DNA of 64,000 bases from an uncultured Clostridium sp. (GTDB lineage: Bacteria; Bacillota; Clostridia; TANB77; CAG-508): positions 49,511 to 113,510 of the forward strand of contig USGK01000003.1 in assembly GCA_900554175.1 (NCBI GenBank), in the 5' to 3' direction. The notes under the pieces were generated by a model. The model was not told the origin of the DNA, made no database searches, and saw only the letters and a program-made list of their open reading frames with translations. Every line of letters starts with the position of its first letter. Within the stretch, counting starts at the first letter, position 1. Of the stretch, positions 34,199 through 42,410 are shown piece after piece. The position numbers and the translations under genes are program-made.

Positions 34199-34843
34199 TT
34201 ATTTGTCTATTTTACCAAATTTATCAAATGGCCATATTCTAATCCAAACTTTACTTTCTATCTTTTCTAATGGAATGCATCCAAAGCATCTACAATCTGT
34301 ACTCTGTGATCTATTATCTCCCATAGCAAATACAGTGTTTTCAGGAACAACTACATCTGTTATGTTGCCTCTTCCGTTATCTGTTATAACTCCTGGTTGT
34401 AAATAACTTTCTTTATACTCTTCATCATTTATATATACTTTTCCATCTTTTATTACAACATGATCACCAGGAAGTCCAATTACTCTTTTTATGTAACTAA
34501 TTTTTCTATTTTCTAATACATAATAAGAGAATTTTCCTAAAGCTGATGTTGGCTCTTTTTCATATCTTGCTATAGGTGATTCTTGTATCTCACTTGTTGT
34601 CAAAACGTTAGTCGAAGGAGCTTCAAAAGTTATTATATCTCCTCTTTCTGGCATTTTCTTGATTGTTCTATTCCACCTATTTAACCATAATCTTTGATTT
34701 TCTTGAAGAGTCGGATACATTGATGGTTGTTTAACTATAGTAGGTGTTCCAATAAAATATCTAAATAATATTGCAATAATTAATGCAATTATAATGCATG
34801 CTATCCATTCTAAAATATCTTGAACTTTACTTTTTTCTTCCAT
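34199..34843 (-). CDS. lepB: Signal peptidase I
   Basis: A 214-residue type I signal peptidase with one N-terminal membrane helix (about 11-29). Catalytic Ser41 in KQPSMYPTLQ and Lys119 in SYIKRVIGLPGDHV form the Ser-Lys dyad; box E is MGDNRSQSTDCRCFGCIP. It removes signal peptides outside the membrane. The active-site region follows the Gram-positive type. It lies between ppaC and holB (14-nt and 53-nt gaps), one transcription unit by spacing. Confidence 0.94.
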   Translation of the reverse strand: MEEKSKVQDILEWIACIIIALIIAILFRYFIGTPTIVKQPSMYPTLQENQRLWLNRWNRTIKKMPERGDIITFEAPSTNVLTTSEIQESPIARYEKEPTSALGKFSYYVLENRKISYIKRVIGLPGDHVVIKDGKVYINDEEYKESYLQPGVITDNGRGNITDVVVPENTVFAMGDNRSQSTDCRCFGCIPLEKIESKVWIRIWPFDKFGKIDK

Positions 34844-34857
34844 TGTAAAAATCCTTC

Positions 34858-35778
34858 CTATAAAACACTATCTATTTGTGGTACTATTTGTTTCTTTCTT
34901 GAAACAACACCAGGTAAAAATGCTGAATTATTTTCTAATTTTACATTAAACGCTTTTTCAGCTATTTCTTGTTTTCCTAAAACTAAAATTTGTGAATTAT
35001 TTTCGATTATATCTGTAATCATTAGAACAAATAAATCTACACCATTTTTTTCCATAAAATTATTCATGGCTTTTTCGATATTTGCTTGATCTTTTAAGAC
35101 ATCTTTTATTGAAGCTGTATTTACTTGTGCTGCTTGATATTTTACTCCATTTGTTGTAAATGGCTTTGAATCAATATTAATTAATTCATCAGGTGTAAAA
35201 TCGCTTAAATCTGTTCCTGCTTTTAACATTTCTAATCCGTATGTATTTATGTCAACATTTGCTATTTCTGCAAGTTTTTTTGCAGCTTCTATATCTTTTT
35301 CTGTACATGTTGGTGATTTTAATAAAAGCGTATCAGATAAAATAGCACTTAACATTAAACCTGCTATTTTTGAAGGTATTTCTACTTTATTCATATTAAA
35401 TAATTCAAAAAGAATACTTGAAGTACATCCAACTGGCATTGCAAAGTAAAATAATGGTTCAGATGTTTTAAAATTTGCAACTTTGTGGTGGTCTATTACT
35501 TTTAATATTTTTGCATTTTCTATTCCGTCTACACTTTGTCCAAACTCATTATGATCTACTAATATTACTTCTTCTCCTTCTTCTACCTTTTCTAAAAGTT
35601 TTGGTTCTTCTGTTTTAAAATATTTCAATGCATATGCTGTTTCTTTATTTATTTTTCCTAATCTATATGCTTTTGCATCTTTATTTTCAATTTGATTTTC
35701 TAAATATTCTAATGCTAAACTTGACATTATTGTGTCTGTGTCTGGATTTTTGTGTCCAAATATTTTTATTTCTTTCAT
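34858..35778 (-). CDS. ppaC: Manganese-dependent inorganic pyrophosphatase (family II)
   Basis: A 306-residue DHH-family pyrophosphatase. FGHKNPDTDTIMSSLA, VILVDHNEFGQ and VIDHHKVANF hold the metal ligands, and the C-terminal VSRKKQIVPQI holds the substrate-binding Arg-Lys-Lys. It splits pyrophosphate and pulls biosynthetic reactions forward. An ATG three codons upstream (35787) directly abuts GAAAGG and cannot be used with it; the ATG at 35778 is 9 nt from it and is preferred. First gene of the ppaC-lepB-holB-ricT-ferredoxin unit. Confidence 0.93.
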   Translation of the reverse strand: MKEIKIFGHKNPDTDTIMSSLALEYLENQIENKDAKAYRLGKINKETAYALKYFKTEEPKLLEKVEEGEEVILVDHNEFGQSVDGIENAKILKVIDHHKVANFKTSEPLFYFAMPVGCTSSILFELFNMNKVEIPSKIAGLMLSAILSDTLLLKSPTCTEKDIEAAKKLAEIANVDINTYGLEMLKAGTDLSDFTPDELINIDSKPFTTNGVKYQAAQVNTASIKDVLKDQANIEKAMNNFMEKNGVDLFVLMITDIIENNSQILVLGKQEIAEKAFNVKLENNSAFLPGVVSRKKQIVPQIDSVL

Positions 35779-35808
35779 TTTTATCATCCTTTCAAAATTT
35801 ATGGGTAT

Positions 35809-35836
35809 ATTATATCATAATTTTTGTATTTTTCAA
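35809..35836 (-). promoter_or_regulatory. Promoter of the ppaC operon
   Basis: On the minus strand TTGAAA (35831-35836), a 16-bp spacer and TATAAT (35809-35814), about 30 nt before the start codon. Confidence 0.75.
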
Positions 35837-35894
35837 TACTATTTTTAAGTTTCATATTGCTTAAGTTTTATCTTTTTACTTTTACAATGTAATA

Positions 35895-36554
35895 CTATAT
35901 TCTTGCTATTAAGGCTTTTATTTTTATCCCTTGTTTTGAAAACATTTTTTCATGTTCTGTTTCAATATTATTCTCAAATATAGGCTCATTGTGTAGGTCA
36001 TATGTGATTTTTTTAATTTCGAATCCAGCTTCTTTAAAATAATTTATACTATCTCTGAATAAATCATCATCATCTGTTTTAAAATAAATTTCGCCGTTTT
36101 CCGACAAAAATTCTTTATATTTTTCAAGTTGTCTTATATGTGTTAATCTTTTTTTATGATGTTTACCTCTTGGCCATGGATTGCAGAAATTTATATAAAT
36201 TCTTTTAATGTTATCTTCCTTTGACAATATAAGTAATATTCTTTCTATATCAAACCTTGTAAGCAAAACATTTTCAACTTCTCTTTTAGATTCTTTATAT
36301 ACTGTTTCAACATTTCTTTTGGCTAATCCTAACATTGCATCTACTAAATCTATTGCTATATAATTTATATTTGGATTTTGAATAGCTAGTTGTGATATAA
36401 ATGTTCCCTTTCCACAGCCTAATTCTAAATGTATTTCTTGTTTTGGATTCTTAAAATTCTCTTTCCACTTTCCTTTTATTTTTTCTGGCTCATCAATATA
36501 AAATTTACACGCTTCTAGTTCAGGTCTTGCCCATTTTTTAAATCTAATTCTCAT
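35895..36554 (-). CDS. trmB: tRNA (guanine-N7-)-methyltransferase
   Basis: A 219-residue TrmB with the SAM-binding motif LELGCGKGTFI (about 44-54) and NFCNPWPRGKHHKKRL (about 140-155), the family signature, plus the end GIKIKALIA. It makes m7G46 in tRNA. The gene stands alone between ppaC and rplS. Its leader has AAGGAG 41 nt from the ATG with a 9-bp hairpin between them. Length normal. Confidence 0.94.
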   Translation of the reverse strand: MRIRFKKWARPELEACKFYIDEPEKIKGKWKENFKNPKQEIHLELGCGKGTFISQLAIQNPNINYIAIDLVDAMLGLAKRNVETVYKESKREVENVLLTRFDIERILLILSKEDNIKRIYINFCNPWPRGKHHKKRLTHIRQLEKYKEFLSENGEIYFKTDDDDLFRDSINYFKEAGFEIKKITYDLHNEPIFENNIETEHEKMFSKQGIKIKALIARI

Positions 36555-36601
36555 AAAATTATATAAATAAAGTTAACTTCAATTACTTCATTTTTCTCCT
36601 T
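36552..36601 (-). promoter_or_regulatory. SD-hairpin-start leader of trmB
   Basis: AAGGAG (36596-36601), then a 9-bp stem AAATGAAGT/ACTTTATTT (36585-36593 with 36565-36573, one G-U pair on the transcript, 11-nt loop), then ATATAATTTT and the ATG. About 12 nt remain once folded. A two-codon ATG-AAG-TAA reading frame follows the SD as an alternative reading. Confidence 0.5.
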
Positions 36602-36645
36602 CTCTTTATTTTTGTATTTTCCACTAGATATTAATATTACTATTT

Positions 36646-36685
36646 ATAAAAAAAGGCAACTTTTAATCAAGTCACCCTTTTTTAT
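36646..36685 (-). terminator. Terminator of the SRP/ribosomal operon after rplS
   Basis: A 17-bp stem (36646-36662 with 36669-36685). Three of its pairs are G-U on the minus-strand transcript and mismatches on the plus-strand one, fixing the direction. A T-run ends it. Confidence 0.8.
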
Positions 36686-36711
36686 GAATATTTTTTTATT
36701 CTTAAATAATC

Positions 36712-37200
36712 TTATTTTGTTTCAGTTGTTTTAGCTTCTTCTGTAGCTTTAACTTCTTCAACTGAAGCTTCTTTAACTTCTGCTTTTTCTTGAGCAGGTG
36801 CAACTTCTTCAGCTACATCTCCACCTTTTAAAACTATTTCTTTATCTTCGATTCTAGCTCCGATAATTTCTTTAGTTTTAGCAGATTTACCTACTCTGTC
36901 TCTTAAGTAGAATAATTTAGCACGTCTAGCTTTACCAACTCTTACTAATTCTACTTTTTCTACTAATGGTGAGTGAATTAAAAATGTTTTTTCAACACCA
37001 ACACCATAAGATGTTTTTCTAACTGTGAAAGTTTTATTAACTCCTGCACCTTGAACTTTAATTATAATTCCTTCGAAAATTTGAATTCTTTCCTTATTTC
37101 CTTCTTTAATTCTTACATGAACTTTAACTGTGTTACCAACTTTTAAATCTGGTATAGAATTCTTTAATTGTTCATGTTCAATAGATTTTATTATATCCAT
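36712..37200 (-). CDS. rplS: 50S ribosomal protein L19, with acidic C-terminal extension
   Basis: A 162-residue L19; the normal core is about 115 residues and ends near [14 protein letters not shown]. The first part has [44 protein letters not shown] and LHS-type [27 protein letters not shown], all typical. The extra 40 or so residues are Ala/Glu/Lys/Thr-rich ([16 protein letters not shown]...), low complexity, seen in some AT-rich Firmicutes. L19 sits at the 30S-50S interface. Last gene of the ffh-rpsP-khpA-rimM-trmD-rplS series. Confidence 0.96.
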   Translation of the reverse strand: MDIIKSIEHEQLKNSIPDLKVGNTVKVHVRIKEGNKERIQIFEGIIIKVQGAGVNKTFTVRKTSYGVGVEKTFLIHSPLVEKVELVRVGKARRAKLFYLRDRVGKSAKTKEIIGARIEDKEIVLKGGDVAEEVAPAQEKAEVKEASVEEVKATEEAKTTETK

Positions 37201-37286
37201 TTTTTATTTCCTCCTTAATTTTTAACTACTGGCGCTAAATATAAATTTAGACAATAGATTTTTGAGCGGTACTTAAAAAGTACATC
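37201..37286 (-). promoter_or_regulatory. Candidate L19 leader
   Basis: The 86-base gap before rplS holds two hairpins: GTACTT/AAGTAC (37269-37283) and CTAAAT/ATTTAG (37235-37250), then AAGGAGG and the ATG. Firmicutes often have an autoregulatory L19 leader at this place. By eye I cannot match the consensus. Confidence 0.35.
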
Positions 37287-37979
37287 TTAGTTTTCCAAAT
37301 CCTTTAAAAGGTCTGGTCTTTTTATTTTCGTTATTTTTAAAGCCTCTTCTTTTCTCCATTTATCAATATTTTGATGATTTCCAGAAAGCAATACTTCAGG
37401 AACTTTTACTCCTTCAAAGACTTCAGGTCTTGTAAATTGTGGATATTCTAAAATTCCATTTGTAAATGATTCTTCTTCTATCGATTCTTTTTTAATAACA
37501 CCTTCAGCATATCTTGATACTGAATCAATAAGCACCATTGCTGGAAGCTCACCACCTGTTAAAACATAGTCTCCTATTGAAATTTCCTCATCTACTATTT
37601 TATCTATTACTCTTTGGTCAACACCTTCATAATGACCACAAAGAATTATAAGATGCTTTTCTTCGGATAATTCTTCGACTTTTTTTTGGTTTAATGTTTT
37701 TCCTTGTGGAGACATATAAATTACTTTTGGCTTTTCAGCTTCATTTTGTTTAATTGACTTAAAAGCTTCATAAACAACATCTGCTTTCATAACCATTCCT
37801 GCTCCTCCACCATATGGAGTATCATCAACTTTTTTATGTTTATCTTTTGAAAAATCTCTTATATTAATTAGATTTAATTCTATATTTTCATTTTCAATTG
37901 CTCTTCCAATAATACTTTCTTTTAGTGCATTAAACATTTCCGGAAAAAGCGTTAAACAATCAAACTTTATTTTACTCAT
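37287..37979 (-). CDS. trmD: tRNA (guanine-N1-)-methyltransferase
   Basis: A 230-residue TrmD. FDCLTLFPEMFNALKESIIGRA, DDTPYGGGAGMVMKADVV and LCGHYEGVDQRVIDKIVDEEISIGDYVLTGGELPAMVLID (the trefoil-knot SAM site) are diagnostic, and SGNHQNIDKWRKEEAL is the C-terminal part. It makes m1G37 and prevents frameshifting. It lies between rimM (43-nt gap) and rplS, the standard order. Confidence 0.96.
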   Translation of the reverse strand: MSKIKFDCLTLFPEMFNALKESIIGRAIENENIELNLINIRDFSKDKHKKVDDTPYGGGAGMVMKADVVYEAFKSIKQNEAEKPKVIYMSPQGKTLNQKKVEELSEEKHLIILCGHYEGVDQRVIDKIVDEEISIGDYVLTGGELPAMVLIDSVSRYAEGVIKKESIEEESFTNGILEYPQFTRPEVFEGVKVPEVLLSGNHQNIDKWRKEEALKITKIKRPDLLKDLEN

Positions 37980-38022
37980 ATCTTTACCTTATTTATAATT
38001 CATATTATTTTATTTATAAACA

Positions 38023-38526
38023 CTACACTAAACCTTCTAATAAATGAACAGTTATTTTCTTTTCTGTAATATTGACATCTTTTATAACATCTTTTATTGC
38101 AGGAAGTAAAATTTGTTTTCCTAGTTCATCTTTTACAACATATATGTCATTACTACCTGTATTAAAAATATCGTCTACTTTGCCTAAAAGATTTCCTTCA
38201 TCAGAATAAACCTCTAAACCAATTAAATCTACGATAAAGTATGTATCTTCATCTAATGGTATAGCATCTTTTCTATCTATTTCTACATAGCAATTGCAAA
38301 GTTTTTGAGCCTCTTCAACAGTTTCTATTCCCTTAAATTTGACTAAAACCATATTTTTTTGATACTTTACTTCTTCAATTTCTAACATTTTTAATTCTTT
38401 TGATATTTTAACATATACATTTTTTAATTTATCAAATCTTTTAATGTCATCTACATATGGATAGATTTTTACAAATCCTTTTATTCCAAATGTATTTACA
38501 ATTTGACCTACTTCTAAATTTTTCAT
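38023..38526 (-). CDS. rimM: Ribosome maturation factor RimM
   Basis: A 167-residue RimM with the N-terminal beta-barrel (VGQIVNTFGIKGFVKIYPYVDDIKRF) and the PRC-barrel part (YFIVDLIGLEVYSDEGNLLGKVDDIFNTGSNDIYVV...ILLPAIKDVIKDVNI). It helps assemble the 30S head near S19. Normal length, and placed between khpA and trmD as is common. Confidence 0.95.
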   Translation of the reverse strand: MKNLEVGQIVNTFGIKGFVKIYPYVDDIKRFDKLKNVYVKISKELKMLEIEEVKYQKNMVLVKFKGIETVEEAQKLCNCYVEIDRKDAIPLDEDTYFIVDLIGLEVYSDEGNLLGKVDDIFNTGSNDIYVVKDELGKQILLPAIKDVIKDVNITEKKITVHLLEGLV

Positions 38527-38549
38527 TTTAAAATCCTTTCTTTAGGTCA

Positions 38550-38783
38550 TTAATTATCCAAAAACTCTACTGTAACTTTTTTCTTTTCCTTTGAAGAAAT
38601 AGCTTTCATTACAGTTCTTATAGATTTTGCAGTTTTTCCTTGCTTACCTATAATTTTTCCCATGTCGCTTTCAGCAACTTTTACTTCAAAAACTATTCCT
38701 TGTTCATCTTGTTTTTCATTTATAGAAACTTCTTCTTTGTTATCTACAAGATTTACAATAATTGTTTCTAAAATATCTTTCAT
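38550..38783 (-). CDS. khpA: KH-domain RNA-binding protein KhpA
   Basis: A 77-residue KH protein (YlqC family). The GxxG loop is in MGKIIGKQGKTAKSIRTVMKAISS. KhpA forms a dimer with KhpB (Jag/EloR), binds RNA and affects cell elongation in streptococci and others. Fits the rpsP-khpA-rimM-trmD order. Confidence 0.92.
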   Translation of the reverse strand: MKDILETIIVNLVDNKEEVSINEKQDEQGIVFEVKVAESDMGKIIGKQGKTAKSIRTVMKAISSKEKKKVTVEFLDN

Positions 38784-38821
38784 AATTTTCTTCCTTTCGA
38801 AATTAATAGTTTTTGAATTTA

Positions 38822-39064
38822 CTATTTAGCTTTTTCTATTAAAGCTTTAACAGTATCTGTTGGTTTTGCACCATTTTTAATCCATTGTTCAACTTTAGCT
38901 TTGTCTAAAACAACTGTTGCTGGGTCTGTCATTGGATCATATGTACCTATTTTTTCGATGATTTTTCCATCTCTTGGAGATTTTGAATCAGCTACTACTA
39001 TGTGATAAAAAGGAGCTTTTTTCTTTCCTTCTCTTTGTAATCTTATTTTTACCATTTTTTTCAC
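38822..39064 (-). CDS. rpsP: 30S ribosomal protein S16
   Basis: An 80-residue S16, normal length. [41 protein letters not shown] is the family signature. GGGAGGTG lies upstream. Followed after 38 nt by khpA, preceded after 90 nt by ffh. Confidence 0.97.
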   Translation of the reverse strand: MKKMVKIRLQREGKKKAPFYHIVVADSKSPRDGKIIEKIGTYDPMTDPATVVLDKAKVEQWIKNGAKPTDTVKALIEKAK

Positions 39065-39154
39065 CTCCCACTAATTGATGCTGTTCTATATATGCTGTTA
39101 TTAAAAGTCTGCATCAGATTTATATATTTTAAATTCAATAACTAATTTAATTTT

Positions 39155-40510
39155 TTACATTAGATCTTTAAATTCATCCATCTGATCTAATTTCATATTT
39201 TTCATCATCTTTCTCATTTGACCTTTATTTTTCATTTGCTTCATCATTTTTTGTGTCATTTCAAAAGATTCCATGAATTTATTTATGTCGTGGACTTGTG
39301 TTCCACTTCCTTGAGCTATCCTCTTTCTTCTTGATGCATTCAATATTTTTGGATCTCTTCTTTCTTTTTTTGTCATTGAAGAAATCATAGCTTCTATCTT
39401 ATCAAATTCTTTATCATCTATGTCTATATCTTTTAGTTTTCCCATTCCTGGAAGCATTTTTAAAATTGATGAGAAAGAACCCATTTTCTTAATTTGTTTT
39501 ATTTGCATTAGATAATCGTCTAAATCAAATTTATTTTTTTGAAGTTGTTTTTCTAATTTTTGTGCTTCTTCTAAATCTATTGATTGTTCAGCTTTTTCAA
39601 TTACTGATAAGATATCTCCCATTCCTAGAATTCTTGAAGCCATTCTATCCGGATGGAATTCTTCAAGTTCATTTAGTTTTTCACCGACACCTATAAACTT
39701 AATTGGCTTTCCTGTAACCTTTTTTACCGAAAGTGCTGCACCACCACGTGTGTCACCGTCAAGTTTTGTTAAGATTACTCCGTCGATTCCAACTTTTTCG
39801 TTAAATGTTTGTGCAACATTTACAGCTTCTTGACCTGTCATTGCATCAACTACAAGTAATATTTCATGAGGTCTAACTTGTTTTTTTACATTTTGAAGTT
39901 CTTGCATTAATGTCTCATCTATTTGAAGACGTCCAGCTGTATCTAAAATAACTACATCATTTAGTTTTGAGATTGCAGTATTCATTGCTCGCTTTGCAAT
40001 TCCAACCACATCTTTTGAATTTTCTTCGCTATAAACAGGAATATTTAGCTGTGAGCCAACAACTTGAAGTTGCTTTACTGCGGCTGGTCTGTATACGTCA
40101 CATGCAACCATTAATGGCTTTTTTCCATTTTTTCTTAAATAGTTTGCAAGCTTTCCTGCCATAGTTGTTTTACCTGCACCTTGAAGTCCTACAAGCATAA
40201 TAACAGTTGGTGGATTTGGAGAAATGTTTAGTTTGCTATCAGTTCCTCCTAGCAATTCTACTAATTCATCCTTAACTATTTTTACAACTTGTTCTCCCGG
40301 TTTTAATGATTTCATAACATCTTGACCTAGAGCTTTTTCTTGTATATTTGCTATAAATTCTTTGACTATTTTGTAATTTACGTCTGCCTCTAATAATGTA
40401 AGTTTTACTTCACGTAGCATATCTTTCATATTATTTTCTGTAATTCTTGCTTCGCCTTTTATTTTTCTTGTTATTTCTTGTAATCTTGATGATAAACCTT
40501 CAAAAGCCAT
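39155..40510 (-). CDS. ffh: Signal recognition particle protein Ffh
   Basis: A 451-residue SRP54. The NG domain has MLVGLQGAGKTTMAGKLA (P-loop at about 108), ACDVYRPAAVKQL, VILDTAGRLQID and LTKLDGDTRGGAALS; the M domain (about 300-451) is Met-rich (FMESFEMTQKMMKQMKNKGQMRKMMKNMKLDQM) and binds 4.5S RNA and signal sequences. Its receptor FtsY is at 47.0-47.9 kb. AAAGGAGG lies upstream, and YlxM is just before it (12-nt gap). Confidence 0.97.
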   Translation of the reverse strand: MAFEGLSSRLQEITRKIKGEARITENNMKDMLREVKLTLLEADVNYKIVKEFIANIQEKALGQDVMKSLKPGEQVVKIVKDELVELLGGTDSKLNISPNPPTVIMLVGLQGAGKTTMAGKLANYLRKNGKKPLMVACDVYRPAAVKQLQVVGSQLNIPVYSEENSKDVVGIAKRAMNTAISKLNDVVILDTAGRLQIDETLMQELQNVKKQVRPHEILLVVDAMTGQEAVNVAQTFNEKVGIDGVILTKLDGDTRGGAALSVKKVTGKPIKFIGVGEKLNELEEFHPDRMASRILGMGDILSVIEKAEQSIDLEEAQKLEKQLQKNKFDLDDYLMQIKQIKKMGSFSSILKMLPGMGKLKDIDIDDKEFDKIEAMISSMTKKERRDPKILNASRRKRIAQGSGTQVHDINKFMESFEMTQKMMKQMKNKGQMRKMMKNMKLDQMDEFKDLM

Positions 40511-40522
40511 AATGACCTCCTT

Positions 40523-40831
40523 TTAGTCATTTAAAATTTTTCTTATTTTTTGTATTTCTTTTAAATTCGATTTTTCTTCTAGCTTGTCAAGCAATGAATT
40601 TATTTCTTGAATTTTTTTTAATAATTCCACTTTCTCTTCATATTCTTCTAACTTTATTTTTGATTTTGATAAAATTTCTCTTACTGCTTGTCTTGTAATG
40701 CTTTGATTTTCAGCTATTTCTGAAAGTGATAAATCCTCATTATAATAATATTCCATAAATTCATTTTGCTTTTTTGTTAGTAGCTTTCCATATATTTGTA
40801 AAAGCATACTTATTCTTATTTTTTCTTCCAT
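40523..40831 (-). CDS. ylxM: YlxM/p13-like DNA-binding protein (UPF0122)
   Basis: A 102-residue HTH protein: RISMLLQIYGKLLTKKQNEFMEYYYNEDLSLSEIAENQSITRQAVREILSKS (about 6-57) with the helix-turn-helix at about 33-54. The C-terminal half is coiled-coil. YlxM is encoded next to ffh in most Firmicutes and modulates SRP in streptococci. It opens the operon. Confidence 0.93.
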   Translation of the reverse strand: MEEKIRISMLLQIYGKLLTKKQNEFMEYYYNEDLSLSEIAENQSITRQAVREILSKSKIKLEEYEEKVELLKKIQEINSLLDKLEEKSNLKEIQKIRKILND

Positions 40832-40862
40832 GTTTTATCCTTCTTTTTTGTAATACTAATAT

Positions 40863-40891
40863 ACTTTACACCTTTTTTTAAAATTTGTCAA
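40863..40891 (-). promoter_or_regulatory. Promoter of the ylxM-ffh-rpsP-khpA-rimM-trmD-rplS operon
   Basis: On the minus strand TTGACA (40886-40891), a 17-bp spacer and TAAAGT (40863-40868), about 30 nt before ylxM. Confidence 0.7.
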
Positions 40892-41032
40892 GGTTTTTGG
40901 CTAAATTTTCTAAAACTATATCTCATTGTTAAAATTTATACATAAAAAAATAATTTATCTTCTTTTTATCCATTTAATTTTTTTCCTATTTACCTTTTTA
41001 TAATTCCTTCAACATTTAACTTAAATTTTAAA

Positions 41033-41062
41033 AAATGCCATATCACTTATGACATAGCATTT
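41033..41062 (-). terminator. Terminator of the LPRTG surface protein gene
   Basis: A 13-bp stem (41033-41045 with 41050-41062), with two G-U pairs on the minus-strand transcript, a 4-nt loop, then TTTTTT. Confidence 0.85.
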
Positions 41063-41070
41063 CAGAGTAC

Positions 41071-42330
41071 TTATTTATCTATATTTTTATATTTTATTTT
41101 TAAGGCAAATGCTATAACTCCTAATGTACATATTACTATAACAAATATTGCCTTTCTATTTCCTGTACGTGGTAATATCTTTGGGCTTTCTGTTCCAGAT
41201 ATATTATTAGCAATTTTATTTGTTAATTTATCTGATACTTCATTATTTAACAATGAATTTGTTTCATCTATTGATGTACTATTATCTAATTTGTTTTCTG
41301 CATTTATTAGTTTTATATTATTTTCATTTATGGTATTTTCTTTATCTTCATCTTTTTCATCTTCTGTTTTAATTTTTTCATTTTGCCAATACAATACTGG
41401 ATAACCTTTATTTAAATTTTTCTCATCAAATGCAAATGATTTTGAATTTGTTGCATTAAGCATCTTTATAATATCTTTTGATTTAAATTCTTCTTCTGAT
41501 TTTTTTTCAACCTTACCTGCTTCATCATTTCCATTATCATATCCTTCATAACCAGGTGTATCTAAATAATAGCAATTTACAGGTCTAGTATCACTAAATC
41601 CGGCTATACTTCCCATAGAGCCTTCTCTGCCCCTTATTTCTCCTATATTATAACAATTAATTATACTACCAGCATAATTAAAGCCTACAATACCACCTGT
41701 TCCTGTTGTTCCTCCTCTGGTACATTTTGAAGAATCAATCTTTCCAATATTATAGCATGATTTTATTTCTCCATTAATATCTTTTTGTCCGTTCCATCCG
41801 ACAATACCACCAACATTTATACAAGAGTCTGTTTCAATATCTACTGCATTAAAACACTGATATATTGTTCCATTATTTTCAGCACAAATTCCAGCACATT
41901 CCATACCATTTTTCATTACAGTAATTTTTCCTGCTACTCCCAAATTTTGAATTTTTCCATTGTTTGTTCCAAATAATCCACATCCTTCTAAAGATGCAGT
42001 ATAATCTGCTGTTTTATTTATATATATACCTGAAATTATATGTCCATTTCCTTCAAATGTTCCCTCAAAAGGAGTTTTACTATAATTTCCTATTGCTGTC
42101 CACTGATTTTTATCATTGCCTTTTAAATCTATATCTTTTAATAATGTTACTTTTTTTTCTTTATAAGAATTTCCTTCATTTACTTCTTTTGCAAAGTTTA
42201 TAAGCTCCTCTGCAGTTGAAATTGTTTTTATGTCTGTATTTTCTGTTGCATTACTTATGCCATTTAACATACTTAATGATCCTATAATTATGCTTAATAC
42301 TAGAATTTTTAAAATAATTCGATTTTTCAT
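41071..42330 (-). CDS. LPXTG-anchored surface protein with GLUG-like repeats
   Basis: A 419-residue surface protein. Signal peptide about 1-28 (MKNRIILKILVLSIIIGSLSML...), then a domain with repeated short units of the type GxIxxCYNxGxI and GGIVGxN (about 100-270), resembling GLUG repeats that form a beta-helix in adhesins. A Glu/Lys/Asn-rich linker follows, then the sorting signal LPRTG, a hydrophobic stretch (AIFVIVICTLGVIAFAL) and a positive tail. So sortase A-type anchoring to peptidoglycan is expected. No sortase gene is in the window. The ligand is unknown. Own promoter and terminator. Confidence 0.88.
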   Translation of the reverse strand: MKNRIILKILVLSIIIGSLSMLNGISNATENTDIKTISTAEELINFAKEVNEGNSYKEKKVTLLKDIDLKGNDKNQWTAIGNYSKTPFEGTFEGNGHIISGIYINKTADYTASLEGCGLFGTNNGKIQNLGVAGKITVMKNGMECAGICAENNGTIYQCFNAVDIETDSCINVGGIVGWNGQKDINGEIKSCYNIGKIDSSKCTRGGTTGTGGIVGFNYAGSIINCYNIGEIRGREGSMGSIAGFSDTRPVNCYYLDTPGYEGYDNGNDEAGKVEKKSEEEFKSKDIIKMLNATNSKSFAFDEKNLNKGYPVLYWQNEKIKTEDEKDEDKENTINENNIKLINAENKLDNSTSIDETNSLLNNEVSDKLTNKIANNISGTESPKILPRTGNRKAIFVIVICTLGVIAFALKIKYKNIDK

Positions 42331-42362
42331 CTTTTGATTTTCCTTCTTTCTTTTTTTTTATA

Positions 42363-42391
42363 ATTTTATCAATATTTTTTTTTCATGTCAA
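42363..42391 (-). promoter_or_regulatory. Promoter of the LPRTG surface protein gene
   Basis: On the minus strand TTGACA (42386-42391), a 17-bp spacer and TAAAAT (42363-42368). It overlaps the 3' end of the upstream TPR gene, whose stop codon is at 42411. Confidence 0.7.
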
Positions 42392-42410
42392 CATCTTGTT
42401 GTATATTTTT

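Noticed and set aside
40832..41070. Search for the SRP RNA gene near ffh
   Set aside because: The gaps around ffh hold only promoter and terminator sequences; no GC-rich SRP RNA helix was seen.
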